Origin: Streptomyces sp. WM6386
GTDB lineage: Bacteria; Actinomycetota; Actinomycetes; Streptomycetales; Streptomycetaceae
Direction of reading: 5' to 3'
Assembly: GCF_000972385.1 (NCBI RefSeq)
Contig: NZ_JXTE01000019.1
Location: 53,363-117,362 of the forward strand
Length of the DNA: 64,000 nt
The notes beneath the pieces are model-generated. The model was not told the DNA's origin, searched no databases, and saw only the letters and a list, made by a program, of their open reading frames with translations. Made by a program: the position numbers and the translations under genes. Below are positions 38,301 through 46,078 of the stretch, one piece after another (positions within the stretch are counted from its first letter, which is position 1; every line of letters begins with the position of its first letter).

Positions 38301-38418
38301 ACCGGTCGACGGGGACCGGGGCGGGATCGTCGGCGGCCTGTGGCTGTGCCTGTGCGGACACCATCGGCAGCAGGGTTGTCAGCAGGGCGGCCGAGGCGAG
38401 CAGGGCGGTTCTTCGCAT
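35395..38418 (-). CDS. Secreted multidomain GH3 beta-glucosidase
   Basis: A 1007-residue extracellular glycosidase. Signal peptide (1-28), a CBM11-like carbohydrate-binding region (about 35-210, FWWEGRDNGKKVAFEL, GWKQIEIPFTDFDY), a Calx-beta/immunoglobulin-like module (about 220-320), the GH3 catalytic barrel (about 335-680) with KHFVGDGGTEYG and the nucleophile Asp in VISDWDGID (about 625), and the GH3 C-domain (about 700-900). A 60-residue FIVAR-like tail (DADRLLLTGRYAAAVERL) follows. It should release glucose from plant oligosaccharides. An inverted repeat at 38457-38477 upstream may be its operator. AAGGGGG precedes ATG 38418. Confidence 0.9.
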   Translation of the reverse strand: MRRTALLASAALLTTLLPMVSAQAQPQAADDPAPVPVDRFEGEVPFANPPAGGIFTWGSDNDDPPTLALEARADAPEGDRVLSGTYDISGYGGFTHDFAFAEPAHDWSAHKGIRFWWEGRDNGKKVAFELKDGGANGEASELWTTSFTDDFSGWKQIEIPFTDFDYRTDYQPVGGIDHILGLTETWGYAVTLPVGVQGQFAMDGVELYGKADQSLRASVLTDSAVYPTDEGGTATVKISVATTGSAPIDEPVTVAYETAATGTADPGKDYTPVSGTVVFPAGTASGATQAVRVPTLRDKSAEAAETIPLALTVTGAKPPAETPQIVVDAHGLPYLNAKLPVKQRVADLLSRMSLAEKAGQMTQAERGAVGTGADVAAYDLGSLLSGGGSTPTPNTPEDWAKMIDAFQLRAQATRFQIPLVYGVDAVHGHNNLVGATVMPHNIGLGASRNPRLAEQTGAVTAAEVRATGIPWDFAPCLCVTRDERWGRSYESFGEDPALVDSLETVIQGLQGARNGKDLKDNDKVLATAKHFVGDGGTEYGSSTTGTYTIDQGITKVTRQQLEAVHLAPYKNAVDRGVGTVMPSYSSLDVLGDGQGPVKMHARADMINGVLKGRMDFDGFVISDWDGIDQIPGDRAFDVRTSVNAGVDMVMVPYAFREFRTTLMEEAQAGRVSEQRIDDAVSRILTQKFRLGLFEKPYADTSGASKIGSAEHRAVARRAAAESQVLLKNADGVLPLKKSQKVYVAGSNADDIGNQSGGWTVTWQGASGDITPGTTILEAMRKNSARLTYSKDASAPTTGHDIGVVVVGETPYAEGVGDVGNGHDLALSPADQTAVDTVCAAMKCAVLIVSGRPQLIGDRLGEIDALVASWLPGTEGDGVADVLYGKRSFTGQLPVTWPKSQDQLPINVGDTSYDPQFPYGWGLTTLTKVPEGGATTLKALGVAAAVAEKAGSEEAGRAIVTKARLIVQQKKITAAFAKPFADADRLLLTGRYAAAVERLTEAYRATTG

Positions 38419-38456
38419 GGAGCTTCCCCCTTGGCTCTCGTTAGTCCACTCATGAC

Positions 38457-38477
38457 TTACCTCACGCCGTGAGTTAA
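38457..38477. promoter_or_regulatory. Inverted repeat upstream of the GH3 gene
   Basis: TTACCTCACG and CGTGAGTTAA are 10-base arms around a single C; nine of ten positions pair. It lies 39 bases upstream of the GH3 start codon and 20 bases beyond the stop of the RsbW-like gene. A LacI-type operator is a natural guess; a terminator for the upstream gene is the alternative. Confidence 0.5.
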
Positions 38478-38496
38478 CTGGTGGCCCGCAGGCCCG

Positions 38497-38937
38497 TCAA
38501 GGCGCCTCGCGGCTCCGGAACTCGCACCACACGACTTTGCCCGGAACCCGCCGCCGCACGCCCCAGCCGTCGGCCAGCGCGGCCACCAGCAGCAGGCCGC
38601 GACCGCGCTCCGCTTCCGGGGCCGCGGCGTGCGGAGGGTGGATCTCACCCGGGCCGCTGTCATGGACCTCGACCCGCAGGACACCGTCGGTGGTGAGCGT
38701 CAGGCAGAGCCGGAAGCAGCGGTTCGGGGGCACGCCGTGCAGGAGGGCGTTGACGGCGAGTTCGCTCACGCACAGCAGCGCGTCGTCGCCCCGCTCGGTC
38801 AGCCCCCAGTCGGTGAGCGTGATCCGGGTGAGGTCTCGGGCCACCCCTGCCGACCTGCGGTCACGGGGGTAGAGGGCGGTGCGGGCTCGGAGGAGTTGGG
38901 CTTGGGCGTTCACGGGGCGACTGTCACAGGGAGTCAC
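38497..38937 (-). CDS. RsbW-like ATP-binding protein (anti-sigma/HATPase fold)
   Basis: A 146-residue single-domain GHKL ATPase. N-box CVSELAVNALLHGVPP (about 58-73), G1 VHDSGPG (about 93) and G2 GRGLLLVAALADGWG (about 112). The class includes RsbW-type anti-sigma kinases, and in Streptomyces many stand next to XRE/DUF397 pairs, as here. The GTG at 38937 is used; GTG 38913 (VNAQAQLLRARTA) is equally possible. No strong ribosome binding site at either. It is divergent from the XRE gene across a perfect inverted repeat. Confidence 0.88.
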   Translation of the reverse strand: MTPCDSRPVNAQAQLLRARTALYPRDRRSAGVARDLTRITLTDWGLTERGDDALLCVSELAVNALLHGVPPNRCFRLCLTLTTDGVLRVEVHDSGPGEIHPPHAAAPEAERGRGLLLVAALADGWGVRRRVPGKVVWCEFRSREAP

Positions 38938-38955
38938 TACTGTGGAGCAGTGGGT

Positions 38956-38984
38956 GAGGTCGTAGTTCTGATTACTACGACCTC
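38956..38984. promoter_or_regulatory. Perfect 11-bp inverted repeat in the RsbW-like/XRE divergent promoter
   Basis: GAGGTCGTAGT and ACTACGACCTC flank a 7-base AT-rich spacer (TCTGATT). It lies 19 bases from the RsbW-like start and 41 from the XRE start. The centre-to-centre symmetry suits a dimeric helix-turn-helix repressor such as the XRE protein. Assignment is inference. Confidence 0.65.
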
Positions 38985-39025
38985 GCTACGAGGAGTTCGT
39001 GTGCCCACGGGGGAAAGGGACAGCC

Positions 39026-39847
39026 ATGCACACGGCCAGGAAGCCCAGGAAGGTCAGTTCATGGCGTGCGGTGGGGGCGCTCGTGGCGCACTGCCGGAAG
39101 CGGGCGCGGCTGACTCAGGAGCAGCTCGCCGGGTTGGCGAGCATCAGTGTGGACACGGTGGCGTCGATCGAGCAGGGGCGGTTGGCGCTTCAGCCGGATC
39201 GGACGGAACAGTTCGATGAACTGCTCGGTACGGGTGGGGTGTTGGCCGTGGTGGTGGCGCAGATGCCGGTGCGGGAGAGGGTGGTGCAGTTCGCGCAGTC
39301 GCTGGTGGATCACGAGCAGGAGGCGGTGAGTGTCCTCGCGTATCAGACGCAGCTGGTACCCGGACTGCTTCAGACCAGGGATTACTGCCGGGCCTCCTTC
39401 GACTCCCGCTATCCCGCGCTCGGCAGCGAAACGGCCGACCAGTGGGTGGACGCCCGTATGGAACGGCAGTTGATCTGGCAGCGGGACCGGCCACCTGTGG
39501 GTCACTTCATCCTGGAGGAGAGCCTTCTGCGGCGGCAGGTCGGCGGCCCGCAGGTTATGCGTGATCAGTTCCGCCAGATCCTGGAGTACACCGAACCGAT
39601 CCACATGAGCTTTCAGATCATGCCCATGGACCGGATGCCCCACGCCGGTCTCGCGGGCCCCATGACCTTGCTCGAAACCCCTGCGGACGAACGCCTCGTC
39701 TACCTGGAAGTACAGCGTGCCAGCTTCCTCGTTGAGGATTCCGACGAGGTCCGCGACTATCACCACAAGTATGGAATGCTGCGGTCACAGGCCCTCTCAC
39801 CCGACGAGAGCGTGCGCCTCTTGCACGGCTTGCTAGGAGACCGATGA
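39026..39847 (+). CDS. XRE-family regulator with DUF5753 domain (WhiJ-like)
   Basis: A 273-residue regulator. The helix-turn-helix covers about 10-70 (ALVAHCRKRARLTQEQLAGLASISVDTVASIEQGR), followed by a DUF5753 ligand domain (about 95-270: YQTQLVPGLLQTRDYCRA, RMERQLIWQ, HFILEESLLRRQVGG, FQIMPM). This is the WhiJ/AbaA-linked family. ATG 39026 has AAAGGGA upstream. GTG 38999 lies after a strong AGGAG but at three bases, so it may add nine residues. Its stop overlaps the DUF397 start (ATGA). Confidence 0.9.
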   Translation: MHTARKPRKVSSWRAVGALVAHCRKRARLTQEQLAGLASISVDTVASIEQGRLALQPDRTEQFDELLGTGGVLAVVVAQMPVRERVVQFAQSLVDHEQEAVSVLAYQTQLVPGLLQTRDYCRASFDSRYPALGSETADQWVDARMERQLIWQRDRPPVGHFILEESLLRRQVGGPQVMRDQFRQILEYTEPIHMSFQIMPMDRMPHAGLAGPMTLLETPADERLVYLEVQRASFLVEDSDEVRDYHHKYGMLRSQALSPDESVRLLHGLLGDR

Positions 39848-40032
39848 GCACCGCACTTCAGTGGTTCAAGTCCAGCTACAGCAGCAATGAGGGCGGCGAC
39901 TGCGTCGAGGTCGCCTCCCAGCATTCCGTCATCCACGTCCGTGACTCCAAGAACGCCGGGCCCATCCTGACCGTGGCGCCCGGCACTTGGGCCGCCTTTG
40001 TCGGGCACGCTCGGCGGGAGCGGCGCGGGTAG
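39844..40032 (+). CDS. DUF397 protein
   Basis: A 62-residue DUF397 protein: LQWFKSSYSSNEGGDCVEVAS, VHVRDSKNAGPILTVAPGTWAAFV, the complete family pattern. DUF397 proteins accompany XRE/DUF5753 regulators in Streptomyces and are thought to antagonise them, rather like an antitoxin. ATG 39844 has AGGAG five bases upstream and overlaps the XRE stop by four bases. The KAP gene begins nine bases after its stop. Confidence 0.94.
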   Translation: MSTALQWFKSSYSSNEGGDCVEVASQHSVIHVRDSKNAGPILTVAPGTWAAFVGHARRERRG

Positions 40033-40040
40033 CCACGCCG

Positions 40041-42842
40041 GTGAGCGAGGGGGGGTACGAGTGGGGCAGTGAGCCCGAAAAGGAACTCTACAAGAAGGCC
40101 GTACGGGACTGTCTCGACGACCCGCGGCTGACCGGGCTGCTGGAGCAGCGGCCGACGGTGACTGTCGAGGCCGTAATGGAGACGATGTGCTCGTCTTCCT
40201 ATGTCGAACGGGTGCTGGACGCCGAGCACCGTGACCCCAGTCACTCGGAGTACCAGCACGCGCGCTATCTCAGCGACTGCTTCCGCTGGGCCCTGCCCGC
40301 GCGCCTGTCGCTGAGCAACATCCGGGCGAACAAGGCTTTCCTGCCCTGGTGTGCGGGGCTGTTCGTCTTCGCTGCCCTCTGCGTGACGCTTTCCTCCTCC
40401 AGCCTCCCGCCCTACATGGTTCTGGCCATCCCCCTCCTCCTGTTCTACGCCCCCGCTTTCGCCTTCGCCCGGCCGTCCAGACCTGCCCCGTCCGCCCCCG
40501 GTGGCTGGCTACGGGTGGTTCGCCTGGCGCTACTGGGGCCCGCCACGTCGGCGCTGTGGCTGCTGGAGAGGCGGCGCGGGGCACACTGGGTTCACTCGCT
40601 CCGTCGTGAAGGACTCCAGCGGCAGGTGGCGCGCGCTGTCGAGGATCTCATCGGCGAAGATCTCGGCACCCTGTTGGTGACCGGCAGCCATGAGGGACTA
40701 CGTTCCCATCGCCAGACGGGGTACGTCGTCTCCAACCTCTCCGCCGATGAAATGCACCGCAAAATGGACCAGTTGGCGGACGGGACCATCGCCGTGAGTG
40801 GTCCGCGCGGGGTGGGCAAGACCACGCTCATGCAGAGCGCCGTACGGCCGCACGACTTCTCGGTCTTCGCGCACGCACCCGCCGCCTACACCCCGTACGA
40901 CTTCCTGATCTCCTTGTTCGTCAGCGTGTGCCGGGGGTACATCACTAGGGCGGGCCATGACGCACCGGAGTTGGTGCGGCTGTCGTATCTCCACCGGATG
41001 AGGCGCACGGTGGTCGAACCGCTGAGGGTTTTGCTGCGCCGGGCGCCCTACCCGCTTTTCGCCGCCCTCCTCGTCGGGCTAGGCCTATTCGCGGTCACGA
41101 AGAGGTCCATCGAGGCCGCGCACGGCGTGTGGGGGTGGCGTTTCGTCACCCCCACCCTGGACTGGCTCGCCGGGCTCGTGCAGGACGTGCTGCACGGCAG
41201 AGCTCCGGAAGCCGCCTTCGTCCTGGTCCTCATGGGTGGACTCGTCTGGGTACTGCGCCACTCCAGATCCTTCGCCCTGTTCCTCAGCAAGGCCGGTCGG
41301 GCGGTGGTCACGCTGACGAGCACCGCGCTCATCTTCGGCCCCCTGGTCTCGCTCCCTTTCGACCCTGACATCCGGAACCATTACAGCGGCGGGTTCAGCA
41401 AACCGTTTTCCGCTCTGGTGGTGTTGGCCGGTCTCCTGATGACTCTGCGCGCTGCGGCCAAACACCGCCGCTACATTGCAACCTCATTTGACCAACCAAG
41501 GTGGCAGTTCGGATCCTGGTCCGCGAACTGGAGACCGTTTCTCGACCTCTGCATCATCCTGTCGCCCTTCTTCGGCTTGGTCGTGATAGCAGCCAACGAG
41601 TCGAACAGAATCCTTATCACCGACGACGAGACCCCCTTCCGGCTGAGCGTCCTGCTCCTCGGATTCCTGATCCGCGGACTCCAGCGCCGGTCATGGTCGC
41701 TGCCAGGACTCGCCCCCGAACTCGTCGCCGCCTGCCGCGACCACCTCTACCGGCTCCAGACTGTCCAGAACTCCACCGCGGGTATAACCGCGGGAGCCAC
41801 CCAGTTCCTCACCCTGGGCACCTCCCACACGAGTGGCCTGACCTCGGTGCCGCCCAACTACCCGCTCCTGGTCGCCGAGTTCAGGGAACTGCTGGGCCGG
41901 ATCGCGCAGGACGAGCACGCCCAGGGCAACCGGGTGGTCATCGCGATCGACGAGGTCGACCGGCTCGGCACGGACGCCCAGGCCCTCGCCTTCCTCGCCG
42001 AGATCAAGGGGATCCTCGGCGTGCCCCACGTGCATTACCTGATCTCCGTCGCGGAGGACGTGGGGGCCGCGTTCGTCCGGCGCGGTCTGCCGAACCGGGA
42101 TGTCACCGACAGTTCCCTGGACGACGTACTGCATGTGGAGCCGTGCACGCTCCACGAGTCCGCGAGGATCCTGAGGAGGCGGGCGACGGGTATCGGTGAC
42201 GCGTACATCGCGCTCGCCCACGCCCTCTCCGGTGGCATACCGCGCGACCTGATCCGCTACGGCCGGCGTCTGCTGGAGATCCGGACCAGCACAGAGCAGG
42301 TCGAACTGCGCGACGTGGCGCAGGTGTTGATCACCGAGGAGCTGTCAGAGACGCTCGCGGGCTTCCGTACCCTGCTCGCCAAGCAGCAGTGGCGCCGCGA
42401 CACCATGGGCGTGCTGGGGTCGTTCCGCGGTCTCGCCGCCCATCTGCGGGCCGCCTGTCCGTGCCCAGAACCGGCCGAGCGACTGCGGGACGCGCTGACG
42501 CACTTCGCCGCGCAGGAGGCGGGCGGCCTCCCCGACGAGGCAGGTCGGCTCATCAACGAGGCCGCCGCGTACGCGTACTTCTCGCTGACCCTGCTGGACG
42601 TCTTCGGCCAGCCCAACTTCAACCAGCGCCGGACGACCTCGGCCCAGCGCCCCGACGGACACCTCGACCTGCTCGCCGAGGCCCGTCAGGAACTGGGGGT
42701 CTCGCCCTTCAGCGCGCGTACCCTCATCGACGACATCCGCACAGCATGGGACCTGGCCCCGGTGTCCGCACAGGCATCACTACCGACGGTCGTGATCCCG
42801 GCGCCAAGGGGTACCACCTGTACGTGGCACCCCCGGCGCTGA
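40041..42842 (+). CDS. KAP-family P-loop NTPase with membrane segments inside the ATPase domain
   Basis: A 933-residue NTPase. N-terminal helical region, a TM pair (about 100-145), Walker A GPRGVGKTT at about 253-261, then four to six TM segments (about 335-535), and Walker B VVIAIDEVDRL at about 632. Insertion of TM helices between Walker A and B is the hallmark of KAP NTPases (Kidins220, PifA). PifA excludes phage T7, so a defence or membrane-signalling role is possible. The C-terminal 250 residues are helical. GTG 40041 is the best start (weak ribosome binding site). It is nine bases from DUF397, so it belongs to that regulator's operon. Confidence 0.82.
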   Translation: MSEGGYEWGSEPEKELYKKAVRDCLDDPRLTGLLEQRPTVTVEAVMETMCSSSYVERVLDAEHRDPSHSEYQHARYLSDCFRWALPARLSLSNIRANKAFLPWCAGLFVFAALCVTLSSSSLPPYMVLAIPLLLFYAPAFAFARPSRPAPSAPGGWLRVVRLALLGPATSALWLLERRRGAHWVHSLRREGLQRQVARAVEDLIGEDLGTLLVTGSHEGLRSHRQTGYVVSNLSADEMHRKMDQLADGTIAVSGPRGVGKTTLMQSAVRPHDFSVFAHAPAAYTPYDFLISLFVSVCRGYITRAGHDAPELVRLSYLHRMRRTVVEPLRVLLRRAPYPLFAALLVGLGLFAVTKRSIEAAHGVWGWRFVTPTLDWLAGLVQDVLHGRAPEAAFVLVLMGGLVWVLRHSRSFALFLSKAGRAVVTLTSTALIFGPLVSLPFDPDIRNHYSGGFSKPFSALVVLAGLLMTLRAAAKHRRYIATSFDQPRWQFGSWSANWRPFLDLCIILSPFFGLVVIAANESNRILITDDETPFRLSVLLLGFLIRGLQRRSWSLPGLAPELVAACRDHLYRLQTVQNSTAGITAGATQFLTLGTSHTSGLTSVPPNYPLLVAEFRELLGRIAQDEHAQGNRVVIAIDEVDRLGTDAQALAFLAEIKGILGVPHVHYLISVAEDVGAAFVRRGLPNRDVTDSSLDDVLHVEPCTLHESARILRRRATGIGDAYIALAHALSGGIPRDLIRYGRRLLEIRTSTEQVELRDVAQVLITEELSETLAGFRTLLAKQQWRRDTMGVLGSFRGLAAHLRAACPCPEPAERLRDALTHFAAQEAGGLPDEAGRLINEAAAYAYFSLTLLDVFGQPNFNQRRTTSAQRPDGHLDLLAEARQELGVSPFSARTLIDDIRTAWDLAPVSAQASLPTVVIPAPRGTTCTWHPRR

Positions 42843-42863
42843 GCGACAGCCAAAGGGAGCTTC

Positions 42864-44468
42864 CTACTCCGCCGGCTCCACACCCGCCCGCAGCAACCCG
42901 TACGTGTAAGCATCCTCCAGCGCCTGCCAAGACGCCGCGATCACGTTCTCCGCGACTCCCACCGTCGACCACTCCCCCGCCCCGTCGGACGTCGAGATCA
43001 GTACCCGAGTCGTGGACTGCGTGCCGTGGACGCCTTCCAGGATGCGGACCTTGTAGTCGACGAGATCGAGCTTGGCGAGCTGGGGGTAGATCTTTTCGAG
43101 GGCCACCCGCAGAGAGCGGTCCAGCGCGTTCACCGGACCGTTGCCCTCCGCCGTCGCCACGATGCGCTCGCCCTTGGCGAAGAGCTTCACCGTGGCCTCG
43201 TTGGCGTGGCTGCCGTCGGGGCGGTCCTCGACGATCGCGCGCCAGGACTCGACCTGGAAGTACTTGAGGGGCTTGCCCTCTACCTCGGCGCGGAGCAGCA
43301 GCTCGAACGAGGCGTCCGCCGCCTCGTACGTGTAACCCTTGAGCTCGCGTTCCTTCACGCGCTCGACCACCCGGCCGACCACCTCGCGGTCACCGCCGAG
43401 GTCCACGCCCAGTTCCTTGCCCTTGAGCTCGACCGAGGCGCGGCCCGCCATGTCGGAGACCAGCATGCGCATGGTGTTGCCGACCTGCTCGGGGTCGATG
43501 TGCTGGTACAGGTCAGGGTCGACCTTGATGGCCGAGGCGTGCAGGCCGGCCTTGTGGGCGAAGGCCGAGACGCCCACGTAGGGCTGGTGCGTTGACGGGG
43601 TGAGGTTCACTACCTCGGCGATCGCGTGCGAGATCCTCGTCATCTCGCGCAGCTTGCCCTCCGGCAGCACCTTCTTGCCGTACTTCAGCTCCAGGGCCGC
43701 GACCACCGGGAACAGGTTGGCGTTGCCCACCCGCTCGCCGTAGCCGTTGGCCGTGCACTGCACGTGGGTCGCGCCCGCGTCCACCGCGGCCAGGGTGTTC
43801 GCGACCGCGCAGCCCGTGTCGTCCTGGGTGTGGATGCCGAGCCGGGCGCCGGTGTCGGCGAGGACCGTGGAGACGACCGCCTGGACCTGGGCGGGGAGCA
43901 TGCCGCCGTTGGTGTCACAGAGGATGACCACGGACGCGCCTGCTTCCGAGGCCGTCCGTACGACCGCCTTCGCGTACTCCGGGTTCGCGCGGTAGCCGTC
44001 GAAGAAGTGCTCGCAGTCGACGAAGACCCGGCGGCCCTGTGCCGTCAGATACGACACCGTGTCGCGGACCATCTCCAGGTTCTCGTCCAGCGTGGTGCGC
44101 AGGGCGAGTTCGACATGGCGGTCGTGGGACTTGGCGACCAGGGTGATCACCGGGGCACCGGACGCCAGCAGCGCGTTGACCTGCGGGTCCTCCGCCGCCT
44201 TGGCACCGGCCCGGCGCGTCGCGCCGAAGGCGACCAGCTGGGCGTGCTTGAACTCGATCTCCTGCTGGGCGCGGGCGAAGAACTCGGTGTCCCGCGGGTT
44301 GGCGCCGGGCCAGCCGCCCTCGATGAAGCCCACGCCGAAGTCGTCCAGGTGCCGCGCGATGGCCAGCTTGTCCGCGACGGTGAGGTTGATGCCCTCCCGC
44401 TGGGCGCCGTCGCGCAGGGTGGTGTCGAAGACGTGGAACTGGTCGTCGAGCTCGCTGGTTGCGGTCAT
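42864..44468 (-). CDS. cimA: Citramalate synthase (isopropylmalate synthase family)
   Basis: Condenses pyruvate and acetyl-CoA to (R)-citramalate, a threonine-independent route to 2-oxobutyrate and isoleucine. The 534-residue protein has the DRE-TIM motif FDTTLRDGAQREG, FIEGGWPGANPRD, the metal-binding HTQDDTGCAVANTL and NGYGERVGNANL, and a C-terminal LeuA-type allosteric domain (about 390-530). ATG 44466-44468 has AGGAG about ten bases upstream. A terminator and a short Ile-Ile leader frame precede it, pointing to attenuation. It converges with the KAP gene, 21 bases between stops. Confidence 0.9.
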   Translation of the reverse strand: MTATSELDDQFHVFDTTLRDGAQREGINLTVADKLAIARHLDDFGVGFIEGGWPGANPRDTEFFARAQQEIEFKHAQLVAFGATRRAGAKAAEDPQVNALLASGAPVITLVAKSHDRHVELALRTTLDENLEMVRDTVSYLTAQGRRVFVDCEHFFDGYRANPEYAKAVVRTASEAGASVVILCDTNGGMLPAQVQAVVSTVLADTGARLGIHTQDDTGCAVANTLAAVDAGATHVQCTANGYGERVGNANLFPVVAALELKYGKKVLPEGKLREMTRISHAIAEVVNLTPSTHQPYVGVSAFAHKAGLHASAIKVDPDLYQHIDPEQVGNTMRMLVSDMAGRASVELKGKELGVDLGGDREVVGRVVERVKERELKGYTYEAADASFELLLRAEVEGKPLKYFQVESWRAIVEDRPDGSHANEATVKLFAKGERIVATAEGNGPVNALDRSLRVALEKIYPQLAKLDLVDYKVRILEGVHGTQSTTRVLISTSDGAGEWSTVGVAENVIAASWQALEDAYTYGLLRAGVEPAE

Positions 44469-44581
44469 GGTCTCAAGGCTCCTGAGGATTGGATCTCGGT
44501 CTGTACCGGAATGACCGGCTCCACCGTCCCCACATAGTCCCTCGCGCTCTCGCCTCTGGCTGCGGATGGGCCAGAAAAGCG

Positions 44582-44606
44582 AAAAACCTCTCGCGGGTGC
44601 GAGAGG
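44582..44606 (-). terminator. Rho-independent terminator in the cimA leader (attenuator)
   Basis: CCTCTCGC and GCGAGAGG pair around an ACCC loop, followed on the minus strand by TTTTT. It lies 114 bases upstream of the cimA ATG, with no gene between, so it can only act on the leader transcript. A long T run is unusual in this genome and marks it as a true intrinsic terminator. Confidence 0.8.
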
Positions 44607-44661
44607 TCTGCGCGCGGGTCGAGGACGACGGTGTCCGCCCGTACCTGGTCGTACGTGGCGG

Positions 44662-44697
44662 TCACTGCGGACCGGCGCGCCTGCTGCCAATAATCAT
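44662..44697 (-). CDS. Possible cimA leader peptide
   Basis: An 11-codon frame MIIGSRRAGPQ with two adjacent isoleucine codons after the start, ending 55 bases before the terminator stem. GTCCGC at its end can pair with GCGGAC at 44633-44638, giving an alternative stem. Ribosome stalling at the Ile codons would fit control by isoleucine supply. It is short, and no strong ribosome binding site is visible. Confidence 0.5.
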   Translation of the reverse strand: MIIGSRRAGPQ

Positions 44698-44798
44698 GAC
44701 GAACGAGAGCACGGGGGCAGTCTGGCACAACCCCCGCGCCTCGCTCACGGCTGTCTCAGGATGCGGTCGATCACTTCGGGTGAGTCACTTCAGGTGGG

Positions 44799-46049
44799 TC
44801 ACTTCAGGTGGCGTACGTAGACGTTGGTGGTGAAGTCGGTCTGCCCGGCGTCCTCGGGCACGAGGTCGTTGGCCCAGCTGCTGAAGGCGACCGTACGGCC
44901 GTGCCGGTCGATCACCGGGAATTCCGCGGGGTCGGCGCTCGGACCTCCCTGCGCCGCGACACTGACGAGCACCGTGCGTCCGGTGCGCAGATCGCGTACG
45001 TACACCTGCCGCGCGTCGTCCGAGGCCGGGGCGGCCGAGCCGAACGCGAGATGCCTGCTGTCGTCGCTGAGCCGGGGGTAGGCGGTGTAGGCGGCCGGGT
45101 CGGCGCCGTCGATCCGGCTCACCGACCCCGTCTTCAGGTCGCGTACGAAGACGTTGTGGCTGCCGTTGGTGTCGTCCGGTGTCAGCTGCGAGTCCAGTGA
45201 GTTGAAGACCGCGTACCGACCGTCGGCGCTGACCTGCGGGAACTCGGTCTGGCCGTCGGACACCTTGCCGTCCGGCGCCTTGTCGACCTGGAACAGTTCG
45301 CCGCTCGGCACATCACGGACGTAGGCGTCGCTCCAGTCGCCCCGGGTGGGCTGCGGGACGAAGAACTGGTAGCCGACCCGGCTGCCGTCCGCGCTGATCG
45401 ACGGGCGGGTGGCGGCGGACTTCCAGGCGCCCTCGCCCGGCACCTGGCTGATGCGGACCCGCTCGCCGGTGACGCGGTCGACGCGGTAGACACGGCTGGA
45501 CCGGTCGCCCGCCGGTGCCTCGTCGCTGTTGCGCAGGGCGACGAAGGCCACATAGCGGCCGTCGGCGCTGAGCGCGGGGCCGGCGATGCCCGCGTAGCCG
45601 GGGGCGATGGCGTCGTCGATCTGCTGGACGGCGCCGGTCTTCAGGTTCTTGATCCAGATGTGGTTGTCGTCGGTGTTGTAGGTGGGGTTGATGGTGTACG
45701 CGAGATACCGGCCGTTCGCGCTCAGGGAGACGTCCAGGACGTTGCCGTCCCCGGCGGTACTCGCCAGGCGGGTGGTGCCGGTCTTCAGGTCGCGGACGAA
45801 GGCGTCGGCGGTGCCGTCGGTGTCACCCGGGACCAGGTTGTCGGCGGCGGAGCGGAAGGCCAGGTAGCGGCCGTTCGCGCTGATGCTCTGCCCGCTGGAC
45901 GACGCGTTGCCGTTGGTGCCGTCCGAAGCCACGCTCGCCTTCTCGGTGCGCGGGGCCTTGGGCGCGGCGCTCGCGGCCGGGCCGGTCAGGGTCGCCGTGG
46001 CGGCGGCGACGGTGACGGCGAGCGCCAGGGCTCGCTTGGTGCTGTACAT
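44799..46049 (-). CDS. Secreted PD40 (TolB-like) beta-propeller protein
   Basis: A 416-residue exported protein. Signal peptide residues 1-28 (ALALAVTVAAATATLTGPAASA). The rest is six to seven PD40 blades marked by SANGRYLAF, SADGRYVAF, SADGRYAVF and similar, each with VRDLKTG-like loops. There is no catalytic domain, so it most likely binds a partner. ATG 46049 has GGGGGAACC seven bases upstream. Another PD40 gene lies just upstream on the same strand, 29 bases away, so the pair is an operon and likely arose by duplication. Confidence 0.88.
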   Translation of the reverse strand: MYSTKRALALAVTVAAATATLTGPAASAAPKAPRTEKASVASDGTNGNASSSGQSISANGRYLAFRSAADNLVPGDTDGTADAFVRDLKTGTTRLASTAGDGNVLDVSLSANGRYLAYTINPTYNTDDNHIWIKNLKTGAVQQIDDAIAPGYAGIAGPALSADGRYVAFVALRNSDEAPAGDRSSRVYRVDRVTGERVRISQVPGEGAWKSAATRPSISADGSRVGYQFFVPQPTRGDWSDAYVRDVPSGELFQVDKAPDGKVSDGQTEFPQVSADGRYAVFNSLDSQLTPDDTNGSHNVFVRDLKTGSVSRIDGADPAAYTAYPRLSDDSRHLAFGSAAPASDDARQVYVRDLRTGRTVLVSVAAQGGPSADPAEFPVIDRHGRTVAFSSWANDLVPEDAGQTDFTTNVYVRHLK

Positions 46050-46078
46050 GATGGTTCCCCCGTAGTGGTTGCTGCTGG

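Noticed and set aside
42864..44690. Longer cimA start at 44690
   Set aside because: The extension would run through the terminator hairpin and leader and is rich in Arg/Gly without homology.
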